Positions 20,830 through 34,953 of a stretch of 64,000 bases of DNA are shown here, in pieces. The first letter of the stretch is position 1, and each line of letters starts with the position of its first letter. The position numbers were made by a program, and so were the translations under genes. Under the pieces are notes generated by a model. It ran no database searches, was not told the DNA's origin, and was given only the letters and a program-made list of their open reading frames with translations. The stretch spans positions 7,147,007 to 7,211,006 of the forward strand of contig NC_080572.1 of the NCBI RefSeq assembly GCF_030247185.1, written 5' to 3'. The DNA comes from Malaya genurostris. Lineage: Eukaryota; Arthropoda; Insecta; Diptera; Culicidae.

Positions 20830-22779
20830 GCATTCTAGAAACGCGTCGCGCGAATTTCCATGTGTTTCGGAGGAGGTTCGATGGTTATTTTCCGAAACTA
20901 AAAAAATCTAATTGCAGATCTTTACAAAAAAATAAATTATGTGTAATTATTTTTTACTTTCTGTAGAAGAAAATACCCCAACAAAAAGTTTCAATACTTT
21001 GTCATATGAAGTAAATTCTCTGTATTGTATTATAATTGTTATACCACTTATAAATGATATAAAAAGAACTATTACACCACTTCATATCATTTTATATTCA
21101 GTGCAAAATAAATTCAATTTACATTTTATCTGTTAAACGTTGAAATCTGAAAAAGTTTCAGTTAATGTTAAAAACTCGACTGTCAATTTTCAACTAAAAG
21201 TTAAAATAATTCACGAGATGGTCCACGGCTTTAGAATGCTGCTCATGAACTTCGTAAGCTGCTTAAGCAAAATTCCAACAAAACAAAGTCGTTTTATTCG
21301 AACTTATGGTTAGTTGGGTATCTTCTGTTTTCAACATTAAATATTCAACGAAGGCTGACTATTTATTATTCTATGTAATAATGCATTCTATTTTAGTGCA
21401 ATGATTTGATAATTATAATTGAATTAGTGACTACTTTTGCTGCTGTTCTTTGTTCAGTGATTGTATACTCAAATGAATCATACCAAACTAACGGTTTTAC
21501 TGAGTCATCATATCGTGTTTGATCAGAATAAAGAGATCATCTCCAGAAACGTGAAGCGTCATGCGATCATCGTGGCCTAGTGAAATGGATATAGAAATTG
21601 AAACAAACGTTTGCACCCGACACGTGCCATCGCGGTTGATTGCAAAACAAAACTGTTAGCTTTCCGTTTAATCGCATCCAGCACTTCTTCCGTGTTGTTT
21701 AAGCAGAATGAGAGTGGAAGTTATTTTCAGGGTACTAAAGCAAAAAAAGGACAGTTAGTTCGATTGATTTGATGTTGTATAAAGAAATATATACCGCGAT
21801 TGCAGTAGAATAAGTTAGTTGATTCTAAGATCTCAGTCCGCAAAGTTTGAAAGTAAATGGTATTTTTACTTTCGTAAGCAGTTTTTATAAGTAAAAGGGG
21901 AATCAAAGATGTGTTAAACAAAATGTAGTGAAAAGATAGGGTAATAGATGTACAAAACTTTTTTTTGAGTTTCAAATAAAAGTACATTTAACATGCAATC
22001 AAACTAGGTTGTCCACGCTGTTTGCGACTCCCAGAGGTAACAAAGAGAACATGATTCCATTCCTCTTTCTGAGCCAAATGACAGGGGAAACAGAAATATT
22101 GAGTTAATACAAATTGCGATATATGCACACATACATACCACCAATTTGATATTAGCATATTTCATTTCTTCCAAAGATCAGTGGGCAATATCCGTTCTGT
22201 CATAATCATCAATGTGCTGAGGACTATGAGCAGTTTTCTGGTTCTAAGATGAGAAATATATTGAGTATTTCATTAATCGTAGTTCTGTGTTGAAAGTGAT
22301 GAAGTTAGAGTAAGAAAGAAGTAAGGCATTGTGGAAAGGTAAACTACAAAGTATTGTACAATCGACTACATTGCTATCTGTTGCAAGAATTACATGTATT
22401 CCGCATGGAGATACTAGATGTTATTGTATGAAATGGTCCATGTGAACCGTATTATTCCAGAAACACACATCTCACACTTTCAGTTAGAAGGTGACATCTG
22501 TGTCATAGTTGGAGAAATTCAAACCTTCCTAGATCTCAGAGTGTATTTACACCTGTCCGAAGCAGTTTCACCGTCATTGCAATGTGTCATAATCGCATAG
22601 ATAATACAAATAAAAAATCTTATGGTTTTATCTTTTCTAGATATAAAGGATATAGTAATTAAAAACTCAAAAGTAAAAAAGAAAAAAAAACTCACTTCCA
22701 TTTCTTAGGGATAGTTAAACTATTTTTATTGAATTCAATTCAAGAGTTGTATGGTTCCGTCGGTTGTTATGGAATTTCA
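20830..22779. other. unrecognised AT-rich stretch
   Basis: No gene, RNA or repeat recognised on either strand. Confidence 0.4.
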
Positions 22780-23325
22780 AACAGATCCGGAAAAAATACC
22801 AAAATGTGCGCGGAATAAGAACTGAAATCGATACCTTATATCTAGCAGTTTCGAACGCTAAATATGATCGACCTTACAGAAACATAGTTGAATGGCCATA
22901 TTTTCTCCGTTCAGCTCTTCGGACAGCAGTATAATGATTTGAGGACGGATTGTTTCCCTGTAAACAGCTACAAAATATCTAACTCTCTTGACTCTTACCC
23001 AGCTGATTACGTTGAGATATATGATCTACTTTCGATTCTTGATTGGCATTTCATTGAAACGACTACCAATATCAATGACGCAGTTGAATATTTTTCCGAG
23101 GCTGTAGGAAATGTTGTTTCCCATGTTGTTCCTGCTAGCCGTCCTCCTCAGAAACCGCCATGGTCTAAAACATGTTTACGCGCACTGAAGCGAGTACGAT
23201 CTATAACTCTCCGAAAGCATTGCTGTTCTCGATCACAGTATTTCAAGCATCAACTAAGCATAGCTAGTAGCTCGTCGATATCGTCGTTACAATATGTTTA
23301 TATATCGTCGTTACATACGACGCAC
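22780..23325 (+). pseudogene. Jockey-like non-LTR retrotransposon ORF2 fragment (endonuclease end and linker)
   Basis: Near 22790 the frame reads QNVRGIRTEIDTLYLAVSNA, the usual start of an apurinic-endonuclease domain in Jockey-type elements. A deletion then joins it to IFSVQLFGQQYNDLRTD and to a linker with PPWSKTCLRALKRVRSITLR, the part between endonuclease and reverse transcriptase. The frame changes at least once. The fragment stops where the mariner relic begins, so the mariner probably truncated or replaced the rest. Confidence 0.65.
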
Positions 23326-23331
23326 TGGAAT

Positions 23332-23861
23332 GACTCAGATGACTGCCGCTTCGACTCTGGAGTGTAGTGATGTATCCATGTTTCGTCCATGGTCACGTAA
23401 CGACGCAAGAAATCTTTTTTTGTTGCGAGTAAATAGCGATAAACTGCTTTCTGAATCATCGACTCGTTGATGTTTTTGTTCCATCGAAAGCAATCGCGGC
23501 ACCCACTTGGAAAAAACCTTTTTTATGCTCAATTTTTCATGAAGGATAGTAAATACACTTCCATATGATATCTGTGTCATCTCAGCAATCTCACGAAGCT
23601 TCACTTTACGATCTTTCATTATAATTTTTGTCACTTCACTCACATTTTCCGATGTAACGGCTTCCACAGGTCTACCCGAGCGTTCCGCGTCATTTGTGTC
23701 GGTACGAACACGTTTAAACTCGGTGAACCACCGACAAATCGTTGCTTTTGATGGACAAGAGTCCGGATAACATTTTTCAATCCATTGTTCCGCTTGCACG
23801 GTGTTTTTACCCATTAAACAACAATATTTTATCAAAACTCAAAACTCGGTTTTGTTTCCAT
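23332..23861 (-). pseudogene. mariner transposase, 3'-truncated and frameshifted
   Basis: The ATG is at 23861-23859, with a frameshift a few codons later; then LIKYCCLMGKNTVQAEQWIE, the helix-turn-helix region with SKATICRWFTEFKR, and DAERSGRP. Residues after LFTRNKK leave frame in an A-run near 23412; in the other frame the first catalytic motif TMDETWIHHYTPES is present. The gene ends after KRQSSE, so the rest of the catalytic domain (the later Asp residues) is missing. Complete mariner transposases have about 345 residues; about 175 are represented here. Sequence up to about 24030 (ATAAGTCCCGAGACTAA on the minus strand) is probably the 5' untranslated end and terminal repeat. Confidence 0.85.
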
Positions 23862-24034
23862 TTTTTAAACAAACTACAAAACGACTTTACTCCAACCTCG
23901 ATAACTCAGCTGTTTCTGGTCTGATCGACTTGAAATTTTGACCCGTTTCAAGCAAAGGTTAGTACTCTAGAAAGACGTGGTTACTGGTTTACTACGAGCG
24001 CCATCTCTGCTTTAGTCTCGGGACTTATTGATCC

Positions 24035-25160
<1,126 letters not shown>

Positions 25161-25372
25161 ATATATGTTGTTCGTTTCATGGAAATTGAAAGTTTCCTTC
25201 TAATATAGGTCAGCTCACTTACTTTAATCGACGACACGACCAGGCACTCCGAAGAAAAAACAGCATTAAAGCTGTTCGTTAACGATTCATCGCCAGTTAC
25301 CACAAATCTAGCGACCCCTTGTAAATGATAAAAATAATCTTCTCGAGCAACACTGTTTAAGTTGCTATGGAC

Positions 25373-26146
25373 CTAAGACAAGACCTGACAACTGGCTTCT
25401 TATTCTTCCTTCCGAATCATCCTTCTCGTCATTTTCGCCCTGTGGAATAAATACCAACGTATCGGCTACAGTGTAGCCATATCTACAGATTTTTCAATAA
25501 CTATGCTAAGAAAAAATATATTATATTTAAATTTTTAGACTTTAGGTTTTTGATTTGAAATAAACATGAAAAATGTTTTGGTGAATGCATTTCTTTATTA
25601 TATTAATGCTTAAAAACAATTAATTGAGCTTTGATGATAAAACACGAAATATATCATGTTGAACGCAAAATCGAATCCATTGTTGACGTATTACCGGATC
25701 TTTTGGAAACCGGAAAAAGTCAGGTTTGGATAGAAATGCTTAATGCGACCACAGTGTGGAACACAACAGTTGATTCTTCTCGTAAAACTAAACACACTTT
25801 CGAGTTTACATTAATTTAACAAATCTTTTTTGGTTACACTTTAATTCACTAAAAAGAAAAACGGCTTGATGCTGATTTTAATTACACAGTGCTGCCATTA
25901 TAAACATTTATTAACAATGAGATTGAAAACAAGTGAAAAAAATTTTCATTTTCATTGGTGAGCTAAAATTATACATTTTAATAAATTTGTTTTCTGATTT
26001 TCTTTATACTTGGCATCATTGCTCGCGCACCCTGCAAAAGTTTTTTCTTTTCACAATGTGCAGGTAGCAACATCAAAATCAGCCAATCAGAAACTGGTCC
26101 ATTTTGGAACAAAAGCAGCCCCCCCAGATGTCAGGTCTTGTCTTAG
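25373..26146. mobile_element. hAT-type non-autonomous element, 774 bp
   Basis: Ends CTAAGACAAGACCTGACA and TGTCAGGTCTTGTCTTAG are perfect inverted repeats. The 8-bp duplication CTATGGAC is at 25365-25372 and 26147-26154. No transposase frame inside. Confidence 0.92.
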
Positions 26147-26154
26147 CTATGGAC

Positions 26155-27299
26155 TAGTTACCAAGGAACCCCAAAACAAATAAACATGTTTTGAAAGCGT
26201 TGGAATAGTTCTATTAGTGTTAAAATTTGTCCAAATTAGGCAGAAATGCATTTAAATGAACTCGATTTTCGGAATTTAATCGAAACTATGGATGAAACCA
26301 ACGAACGAGGACAATGATCTGCTTCCAGCGATTCATCCGTACACTTCAACTGCTAGCTTTCTGGGCAGTAGGATTCGGTGTAATATGCCGGTGTCAAAAT
26401 TGTTTTGTGTCGATTGATTGCGCAGCAGTGGAAACAGTATTTCACCTTGTTGGCCACTATTCGAGGATTACTAGTGGAAGAAATCATTTTACCGTACGTT
26501 ATGCAGGTACCGCAGAGCACTAGAATCGCTCAGCTCGTTGTCGGTCATTTCCATGTCTTCCTCGTTGGTTTGCGCTGAGCTGTTATCACACAACGGTTTC
26601 AAGTCAGCAGTGAGTGCATCCCAATGTCCCTAAGACCTGAATTTTGAACTTGGCTTTATAAAAGACATAACTCATACTCTTCAATTTTTACATTGCGCTC
26701 GAGGCAGGTAAATCCATTGAAATGTTCCGTAATATAATAACCGATCTGAAATTTATTTTGTTTACATTCATCTTGCCTTCGATACGCAGTAACCAAGGTT
26801 ATGGTGACTGTTATTCAAAATCAATAAATATATCAACTTGTGCTGTGCGTTTTCGATTTGACATTTCCAGTTACTGAGGGGTAGTTAAATTTACGATACA
26901 GTTTTGATAGACGAGTGGCAGGTCGTGTCGTCGCTTTAATGGTGTACATCCCGTTTTCGGAACATGACCGAACGAATTGTAGTTTTCCATGATTCTCTCC
27001 TTTTCTCTTTTCCATGATTCTCTCCTTTTTCTTTATTTTTCTTGCTACATGTCCAGTCTGAACACAAAAAATTTGCAGTATAGTGTAGCATTACCGAATA
27101 AATTAAATATTGTATGGCCCCTCGCGTTGATGGCCAACTCTCAGTATCGCATACAATTCTAAATAAATTCTCTCGAGAGTGCCATTCGAGAGTACCAATG
27201 AATATTATAGTACGCACTCTCACGCCAGACCTGGTTGACTGGTTGGAACTGAGTTACGTTCGACGGGTGGTCGCGACGCGGGCGTCACCCCCCTATTTG
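26155..27299. other. unrecognised stretch with one short tandem duplication
   Basis: The 21-base word TTTTCCATGATTCTCTCCTT is repeated twice at about 26984-27030. Otherwise nothing recognised. Confidence 0.4.
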
Positions 27300-28161
27300 A
27301 AGTAGGTTTCTTTTTCTTAGCTTATAAACTTGATAATGCGATATACGGAGAAGTACATATATGTCTTTCTCTGGGGTTTAAAAGGCATCGTTAAGACTGA
27401 CTCAAACTTCTTTGGTAGGAGGTCAATGCTCTGGGAACATTCGGGGGAGATTGAAATCGTGTGCAGGAGAGATTCGGAAAATTTCGTAATTAATTACGTA
27501 GTTCCGGAAGGGAATCTTTTACTCGTGCTTAATCTGAGGACTCCAAAGATCTGATCATCCACTTTGTTCTGGATCGTGGAAGAGGCAGGAGTGGTTTAAT
27601 TTTGTTCCGCGCCTCGATGTGTAGTTTTAGTGCCAAGCTATAAGGCAAGTTAGTGGCTCCGAGTTTATTGGAGCATAGTTAGTGTCGGTATTATCGATTA
27701 AAGGTTCTTCGTGCTGCAAAATTCCCGTCACATCGACCAACCAGTATCAACGACCACTTTTGACCCCACCATCTAGCTACAAAGTTCCCGGGGAACCGAC
27801 CGGAAGAGCGCTGATCGTCAAAAGTCAACCACGCGCTAGGCAGGGAGCAGTAACCATCGCTTCGATCCGTCCCGACATCAGATAATTACCGCGTGGAACG
27901 TGGCGAACGCAAACCAGAAATCTGGATCTTCTGCGGGCCCGAATCTGCCAGCAACCGGCAAGGAAATCGCGCTGGCGTCAGTAAAACAGTCAACGTTCGT
28001 CGGTCTCCAGCATCGACCCGTAAACCACGTAAAACCATGGTAGTGTGAGTACAAACCGTTTTCTTTTCTTGACATGCGCATGATCAATATATATAATCTT
28101 AAATAAAATAAACCTAGATTCCCCAGTGTAATAGTATTGTAGTTGAGAAACCCGTGACACC
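27300..28161 (+). repeat. possible old LTR
   Basis: Base composition is richer in GC than the flanks; ACGTAGTTCCGGAAGGGAAT and TTTTACTCGTGCTTAATCTG recall words in the BEL LTR at 5805 (ACGTAATTCCCGAAAGGA; ATTACCCGTGCTGA). AATAAA-type signals lie near 28100 and the sequence ends in CCCGTGACA. No partner LTR or target duplication was found, so this may be a solo or degraded LTR. Confidence 0.25.
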
Positions 28162-29989
28162 AAAAGCGCCGTCTGGTGTAGAATGGGTGCGTAAATGCTC
28201 CTAAAATGCATGCATAAAGTTGCCTGCGCATTTAACACAACCACAGTAGCTAATGGAAAAAAGTGCACCCGTTTCTCACTAGAGGTGCTGTTAGTGTCAC
28301 CGTACAGTGAGAAATCTATGCTTACTTAATTTATGATATAATGAACCCCATGTAATTAGTCACATGGGCTAAATCACCACGATTTATTGAAACCATCGTA
28401 AAGCCCGGGTTCGAAAACGTTTTTTTTGTCTGGTGGATTTCCTTTGCTGCCACCTGTGAAAATCCTAGGTCGGCGATGAACTCGCCGTATAAATCTGTAC
28501 AAGGAAACGCACGCACTGTACCCCCCGTCACTCATTTTCGGATGAATACCAGTTTAGGAATTAGGAAGCTTCGACAGTATTAAATATGCACTGGGAAAGT
28601 AGAGAGAGAGAAGTGACAGTAGCCAGATCAGTTCGCATACCGCACACAAAGCTAGCTAGCATGTAGAGAGTTTGGAGTTCGATCCCTACCAAGATGAAAA
28701 TATAATATACTTTTTTGTTTGTAATAAAAGTAGAATTTCGTTTGTGTATATTAAATAGTGTTTAATTTTTTGTTAGCGGTGACTATTTATGGTATTTTCA
28801 GGTAAAGGATTTCTCAAGATATTCGGGCGATTAGATTTCGTATAATTTTTTTTGTAGACCTACCCTCCCTAATCCCCTCGCGAGCTGGAGCCCTGTGGCT
28901 GCTAGTCTTTACCAGTGATGAAAGGCATCGTTTGAGTGAATCTTCTTTATTCGTCTGGTCTTACTGTAGCGATTTCGGTTTTCAGCGGGTGTTTTCTTTG
29001 GGGTGTTGGCGGACTATCAAGGTCACCTGAGCCACGTTGGACCGTCTCGACCGGAACTCAGAAACAGACAATACCCGCCCATAGGAAGGGTCTCAATTAG
29101 CTGGGCAAACAAACCAGGCGTTTGGTCTCCTTAGGGAGTGGCGCAAAAAAATCATTCGCTAAATTTTGAAACGGGTCTAGTTCCAACGGTCTCAGGTTAC
29201 AATAGGTCAGTTATCTGCTATAAAATTGATTACTTTAGAGAGTTTTAATAGCGATGGGATAAAATGGACTAATCTCAGGTAGGCTGTGAGAAAAACGAAG
29301 TGCTGGTTATTAGAGCAAATTCAGGAGCTGCAAGATTCATATGGGTGGTCTATAATATAACTGAAACTGAAACAAACGTATCCCCAGCAAGTCGTTTTAG
29401 TTTTATTTATTCGAACAGTTCTACTGTCAAATTTAAAACTGGTATACGCTGCCGTTCTATTTTTTCTATATTTGAAACACTTGGTTTTAGTCCCTGCTAG
29501 GCCGCCATGTTTTCGTGACCATCATCTTTTCCGCAAAGACGAAAACAACGAAGAAGTATATAAGTTCGTTGTTGCTAAATATCTGTGATATTTAGCTCTG
29601 AAAGTTGATTTTTTTATGTTTGATTATAAATGTGATATCGTTATGAAACGTGCGCTGCCAAATTGTAATACTGACTTTCACAATCAATGAAGTGTTGTAT
29701 TTTACTTCATTTTGTTTACTTTGCTCTCACTGACTTGCTAGATTTGATGGCCCCGAGAGACTGAGATGTTGGTTACGATAGCACTAGCTGGAGCGCCTTA
29801 TTGTTTCCAACGGGCTGGATAAAACGCTGCTGGGGCTGTCAGTATATTTTGTAATAATTTTTAGATTTAAATTTTAAAACTGACATAAATTAGGCATCTA
29901 GAGCTAGAACACTCCTGAATATGCCCTTATGTTTGTAATTTAAATATTTAGGTTTATTTAAAAGAGTGATGGCAAACTCGTTTTTTCGT
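28162..29989. other. unrecognised stretch
   Basis: No gene recognised. Bases 28850-29130 are less AT-rich and may belong to a transposon of unknown type; 29764-29830 repeats the word family seen at 17532. Confidence 0.35.
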
Positions 29990-30696
29990 TTAAGGGGCGA
30001 GTAGGGTCTAACACTTTTGAAAAATCATTTATTATTTTCTTTGTATTTTCTTATAGTAAAACATTTCAAGAACATACTGTGAAATTTTCAAGCCTATAGG
30101 AACAAAACTTTGCAAGTTATGAGCCTTTATCTTTGCTTATCTCATACTGCGAAGAGACAAGAGCTTGGCGCACAGGCCCAAGACTTCTGTTTCGTTTGAC
30201 TTAAAAACTTAAAAACATTCTTGAAATGTTTCATTATAACGAATCAAAAAGAAAAAATATGATTTTTTTGAAAATATTAGACTCTACGGGCTTCCTTGAG
30301 TAATAAATTGTTTCCATTGATTTGAGGTTTTACAACTTCATTATTTCGTGAAAAATCGATGTTTTCACTTTGAACAACCACCAAAAATTAAAAAAATCAA
30401 ACAGAATCGTTGGGGTCTAGAAATACTTCTACTCTAACTATACTGCTTTGATTTATTAACTTCTGATTAGTCTGCACTGAGATACAGCGGACACCGCAGA
30501 TTTTTTGAAAGCGTCCTCAAAAATACCTCTTCACCGACTTATTTCTCAATATTTTTCCACGAAAAAGTTACAAAATGTTGTTAGAATGATGCTTTTTGTC
30601 ATGCAAAACATTTGTATTTATTTTGTTAAACGATAATTCTGAAAAAAAAATCTCAAAAATGATTAATTCTTTCATCATTTACCCTACCCCCCTTAA
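29990..30696. mobile_element. TTAA-flanked MITE (copy 1)
   Basis: Starts TTAAGGGGCGAGTAGGGTC and ends ACCCTACCCCCCTTAA. TTAA on both sides suggests piggyBac-type target choice. The interior has inverted arms built around AACATTTCAAGAACAT and its inverse. No transposase. Confidence 0.8.
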
Positions 30697-32716
30697 TTTT
30701 CTTATCACACAACCTCGTAGCAAAACTTATCACCCGCTTTGCAAACTACCAATATGCGGGTTTTTTATTTATTTACTAGCACATAACTGTCACCGCATTC
30801 CAAAGCCTTCATTGATGCACTCACAAAGGAATTTTCCTGCAACGAATAAATTCACGACAAGGGTGAAAAACATGTAACTTTCTCTAACCAAAAATTTCCC
30901 CTATATTCTCGATGTTAAGTACTCATCAGCAATGCCTTCGGAAACTCTTCTACAGTCCCATGGTTGATTGCGACAACTCACGTGCGTATGCACACATGCT
31001 CGTTTGCTGCGGGAGAATAGGAAAACGCTACCCTATCCAGACGAAAAGTCGCTTCGGGAGTGATGAAATGGATTATTTGTTGATTATGTTATGTTCGTAG
31101 ATCAACGCAGAAGAGTGCTGATGGTATAATAAAATAGCTTATGATAGTTTTTCCCCTCATAATAAGCGATTTATTTCGGCGGTTGGCCACTTGAGTGTAT
31201 AAAATTCGGCATGGAAAAGCTGGTGGTCGTTTATTGAATAATAGCATACCGACGCATAGGGGTCACGCACCGATTTGGTTCGAGATCGAGTCTTTAGACA
31301 GAAACGTGTGCGAATTACTTCAAAGAGGGGTTGTAATACAGACGAGAACCCTCCACTCTTTGAGATGCTATTAACGTCAACCGAGGGCGTCGTAATCACT
31401 CCTAATTGGAATGACGGGAAAGGTCGGTTAGACAAATACATGTCTTGCTGCGGGTAGATTGTTTCAGATTTTAGCATTCTTCATGAAGTCGTTATGTTGT
31501 CGATAGTATCAGCGTTGGTGCATCCGTCCCAACAACCATCAACTCACCTTTCGGTTTAGCATTTGTAGTATCATCATCTTCGGAATAATAAACAAACAAC
31601 CAGTGGATAGTAGAACTCAGATCCAGCCAACTAACGTTTGCCAGCTACATCCTGTTCAGCTGTAGGTAGAAAAGAATACCTGTCTCGAAAGGCAGATAAA
31701 CCACTCAACTCTGCCACAACAGCACAGTCGCGGTCCCTCGGGCGGGCCAAACTACCGAGTTGATTAAGAAGGCGAAGCATGTCTCAAGTGAATTTAATTA
31801 ACAATTTAAATTACACACATTCTGATAGCTGTAGGACCCCGTAGACTGTTTACCGATGCACAACATGATGTGAACATTATCGGTTGAATGACAAACATTC
31901 TCGCGGTGCCATAATGCCCATCAATTGCAGAAACGACTACGGGTGTGAATAGGTGAATGTTCTGTTTCTTATGTTTCTGCTGCTTCGATTTCAAAAAATA
32001 GTTTTTGGTAAGCGAAGTAAGCAGCTCAAATCAAACTGTTATTGCTGCTTAGCTTCAATCGCTAAAAAAGGAGAAGTTTACTCCAGGTGATTCCAGCCTG
32101 AGAGTAATGTTATTTGTCGTGACTCGGACGTTAAGGGCTCCACCTGTGTAAAATTCTTGAAAAATCGTTTTTTTTTTCAATTTTTTGCATCTTGAAGATA
32201 TGACTAATAATGTCTGTTGGATGTCGTGCTAATAATTGGTCGGCCAAAGTATAGAAAAGATAACTTTTAGTATATTTGCTCTGTCTGTACTCGTTAAGAT
32301 ACAAAGGTTTGATGCGAAGATACATAGAAAATTATTTCGACTGAAATGGACTAGCAATAGCAGCAGAAATAGTGAATTAATGTGTGATCGAGTGAGATGA
32401 GTGCTGTTCTAGTGTTACCAATTAGGGATGCTCAAGGTTTTAGCAAAAATGTACTTAACAGATTGTCTCGAAATTTTTACCTTCTCTTTTATATAAATAA
32501 TTTTAAAAACCCACGTAGCGGTTTTCAAAATCTTTTTTATTTTTATCTCACAGCATACATTAAATAAAAAAAAATCGCCTTTTTGTGTTTTAGATAAATG
32601 GCTTGAGCGGAATCTGGCTTACTATTTCGGTATTTCATTTTAAAGGGTTCACTTTTAATGCCCTCTTAATTAATACAAAATTTTAGATAACATTATAGAA
32701 AAAATTACTATTTTTT
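30697..32716. other. mostly single-copy, moderate GC, no gene recognised
   Basis: Bases 31000-31760 show little repeat character and could hold non-coding host sequence. No exon was recognised. Confidence 0.35.
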
Positions 32717-33660
32717 ATTTATTTATTTATTTATTTATCTATTTCTTTTCATCTGACCTGGATTGATCTCAATGGAGTTTTTGGTGGAGTGGGAAAAGCC
32801 CAATTGAGATTCATCAAATGCGCGTAAAACCCATCATCTTTTTAACATTTTACATATTTGTTTACATAATTACAATTCAAAAACATTAGCCTAACGAATA
32901 AAGGTACAAACATTGTCCAGTGCTAAAAAATAATTAAGTTCTACTTATAATCTATCTGAGTCTCTTAAGCCTATTCTTGAGAACAACACTCGATACACAT
33001 AAGTGAAAAAGGTCGTACACACTATTGAAAACATTACACATTGCCCTAATCGGTTCGTTCTGACTGTGCTTCAGAATGGAAACAAATATGCTCAAGTGTG
33101 TCATTTATGAGGAACAAGTGTCTGATTGGTGTCTGAGCAGTACTGACATGTGTGTTAAGCTTTACCCAAAAATCGTTTCCAGTGGAAGAACTCAAATTTG
33201 AGTAACTAAGGAGTTACTCTAAATTAGAGTTGTTCCACTTTTTCTATAGATGAGTGGGATCTTACTCATTTTTGAGTAACTATTTTTAAGCGTGTATGGT
33301 GCAAGCTCTGACGGATTACGCCATGGCAGAGATCTAAGAGTAAATCGCAGGAATCGTGATTGTACTGCTTCAATTCTATTGTTCCAAATACTGGCGTAAG
33401 GACACCAAATACGCACTGCGGCTTCAAGGGTAGACCGTACTAACGCGTAATATAACGCTCGCAAGTAGTATGGATCAGTAAACTCTTTGGCGATCCTCAT
33501 GATGAAACATAGGTTTCTATTTGCCTGAGCAATTATATGCGAGTAGTGATGTCTGAAGGAGAGCTGAGAATCAAGAAGCACACCCAGATCTTTGAAAACA
33601 ATTACTCTTTCAAGTGTTTCCCCAGAAATAGTGTAGTTCCAGACTATCGGGCTTTTCAAA
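32717..33660 (-). pseudogene. non-LTR retrotransposon, 3' end of reverse transcriptase plus 3' UTR
   Basis: On the minus strand, from 33660 the frame reads FKDLGVLLDSQLSFRHHY, the late reverse-transcriptase motif, then MRIAKEFTDPYYLRALYYAL, TLEAAVRIWCPYASIWNNRI and LRFTLRSLPWRNPSELAPY, typical of the region after the polymerase in Jockey/CR1-like elements. The match ends at about 33290, where a sequence with inverted ACTCAAATTTGAGT and GTTACTC words intervenes (about 33184-33290), probably a small MITE. The element ends in a (TTTA)n tract at 32717-32741, which on the minus strand is a simple-repeat tail. The 5' part is missing, as usual for target-primed insertion. Confidence 0.75.
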
Positions 33661-33746
33661 TGTTAAGAATAACACTCTACACAAGCTCGGGCAGCAAATA
33701 GTCACTAACTGATAAAAACTTTAGTAAAGAACTAACGTGTAAACGG

Positions 33747-34013
33747 TTTCTTCTTCTTCTTTCTGGTTGGCGTCATCTCAAGTGAATTGATGGCACAGCA
33801 ACTAAGGCTATATTGCCAGTTAATTTTTGTTATAGTCCAATGAACTTTATTTTCACTTGACTACAAGCGAAAATCTCGCTGTGTGGCTGCGTCGAATCGT
33901 CAAAGTACGGCTGAAAATCCTTTCTTTCTGGCGAAATACTCGAATTTTCTCCAAACTAACACGAAGCAACGTGCTCACCCGTTGAGAGTTTCACCGGAAG
34001 TGTGTAAACGGTT
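33747..34013. repeat. interspersed repeat, copy 1 (other at 59229-59465)
   Basis: Shared words in order: GATGGCACAGCAACT, GGCTATATTGCCAG, TATAGTCCAATG, GACTACAAG and GCGAAATACTC. Same orientation in both. Family unknown. Confidence 0.75.
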
Positions 34014-34563
34014 TAAAAACGCGAATAATAAGGACTGCAAAAACACAACAAGCTCTATTTGAACAGTGTTGTCAAACAAAAAAATAAAAGCTCATACACC
34101 TTCACCTTTAAAATAATGTTAAACAGACACAAGATGAAGAATTTGTGTACTTTTCTTTTTCAGATGCGAAGGAGTGATCTAGCAAAAAAGTTTTCCAGTT
34201 CTAATAGGATAATTGTAAGACTATTTCAGTAAGTATGCAAAACAAGAACTACAATAAGTACGATAACTTATGTTATCGAGAATTACGTCTTACTTAAATT
34301 GGAAAACCTATGTAAACCAAATGTAAAGTCAAATCGATCGTTCCTCTATTACGTAGATAATTTGAGCTTGATCAAGGACAGCAAATTTCGGTTATCAGAG
34401 AACATCAAGTTCACATCACAAAGCATCATTCACTTAGGCATCCGAATAAGTTTATATTGCCCTAACTTTCATCTGATTAAATGTAGAAGAAATATGAATC
34501 CCTCTTCAAATCACATTTATACCGTCATTTGTTTTGCTTGTTAGTTCCCCATTCTCCAAGCTA

Positions 34564-34953
34564 TATACTGCCCATACTTGCATATCAGTCCCATATGAAA
34601 AATCGACATGTCGAGAAAAAGACGATCAAAATTTTATTTACGAGTTGTTTATTTATTGTGCTACCTAATGCTAAATCATGGTATTATTACATGAAATATC
34701 GAAAGTACACCTTTGCTATTCCAATATTGCAACAAATGAAATTATTGAAATTTGCACTGAATGGGACTGATTTGCGGGTACTATGCATATGGGACAGACA
34801 TGAGTTGATATTGTTTCACATTTTACTGAACAAACCCTCGACTTTTATTTATTGCAATTTCTGAGAGTGTATTAAGAATAGATATCATTCCTCAAGCCAA
34901 CACGATGTTGGCTAAAATCGATATGGGACTGATATGCGGGTATGGGCAGTATA
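34564..34953. mobile_element. TA-flanked MITE, 390 bp
   Basis: Inverted ends TATACTGCCCATACTTGCAT and ATGCGGGTATGGGCAGTATA continue into CATATCAGTCCCATAT. Internal copies of GGGACTGATTTGCGGGTA suggest partial duplication of the end. No coding capacity. Confidence 0.8.

Noticed and set aside
26314..26523. Plus-strand 69-residue frame considered as a PIF/Harbinger-like fragment
   Set aside because: No helix-turn-helix or catalytic motif could be placed; resemblance not convincing.
28380..28420. GGGTTCGAAA word as a tRNA T-arm
   Set aside because: No acceptor, D or anticodon arm could be folded around it.
31000..31760. Possible host exon in the GC-moderate stretch
   Set aside because: Frames on both strands are short, and no domain or splice-consistent pair could be built.
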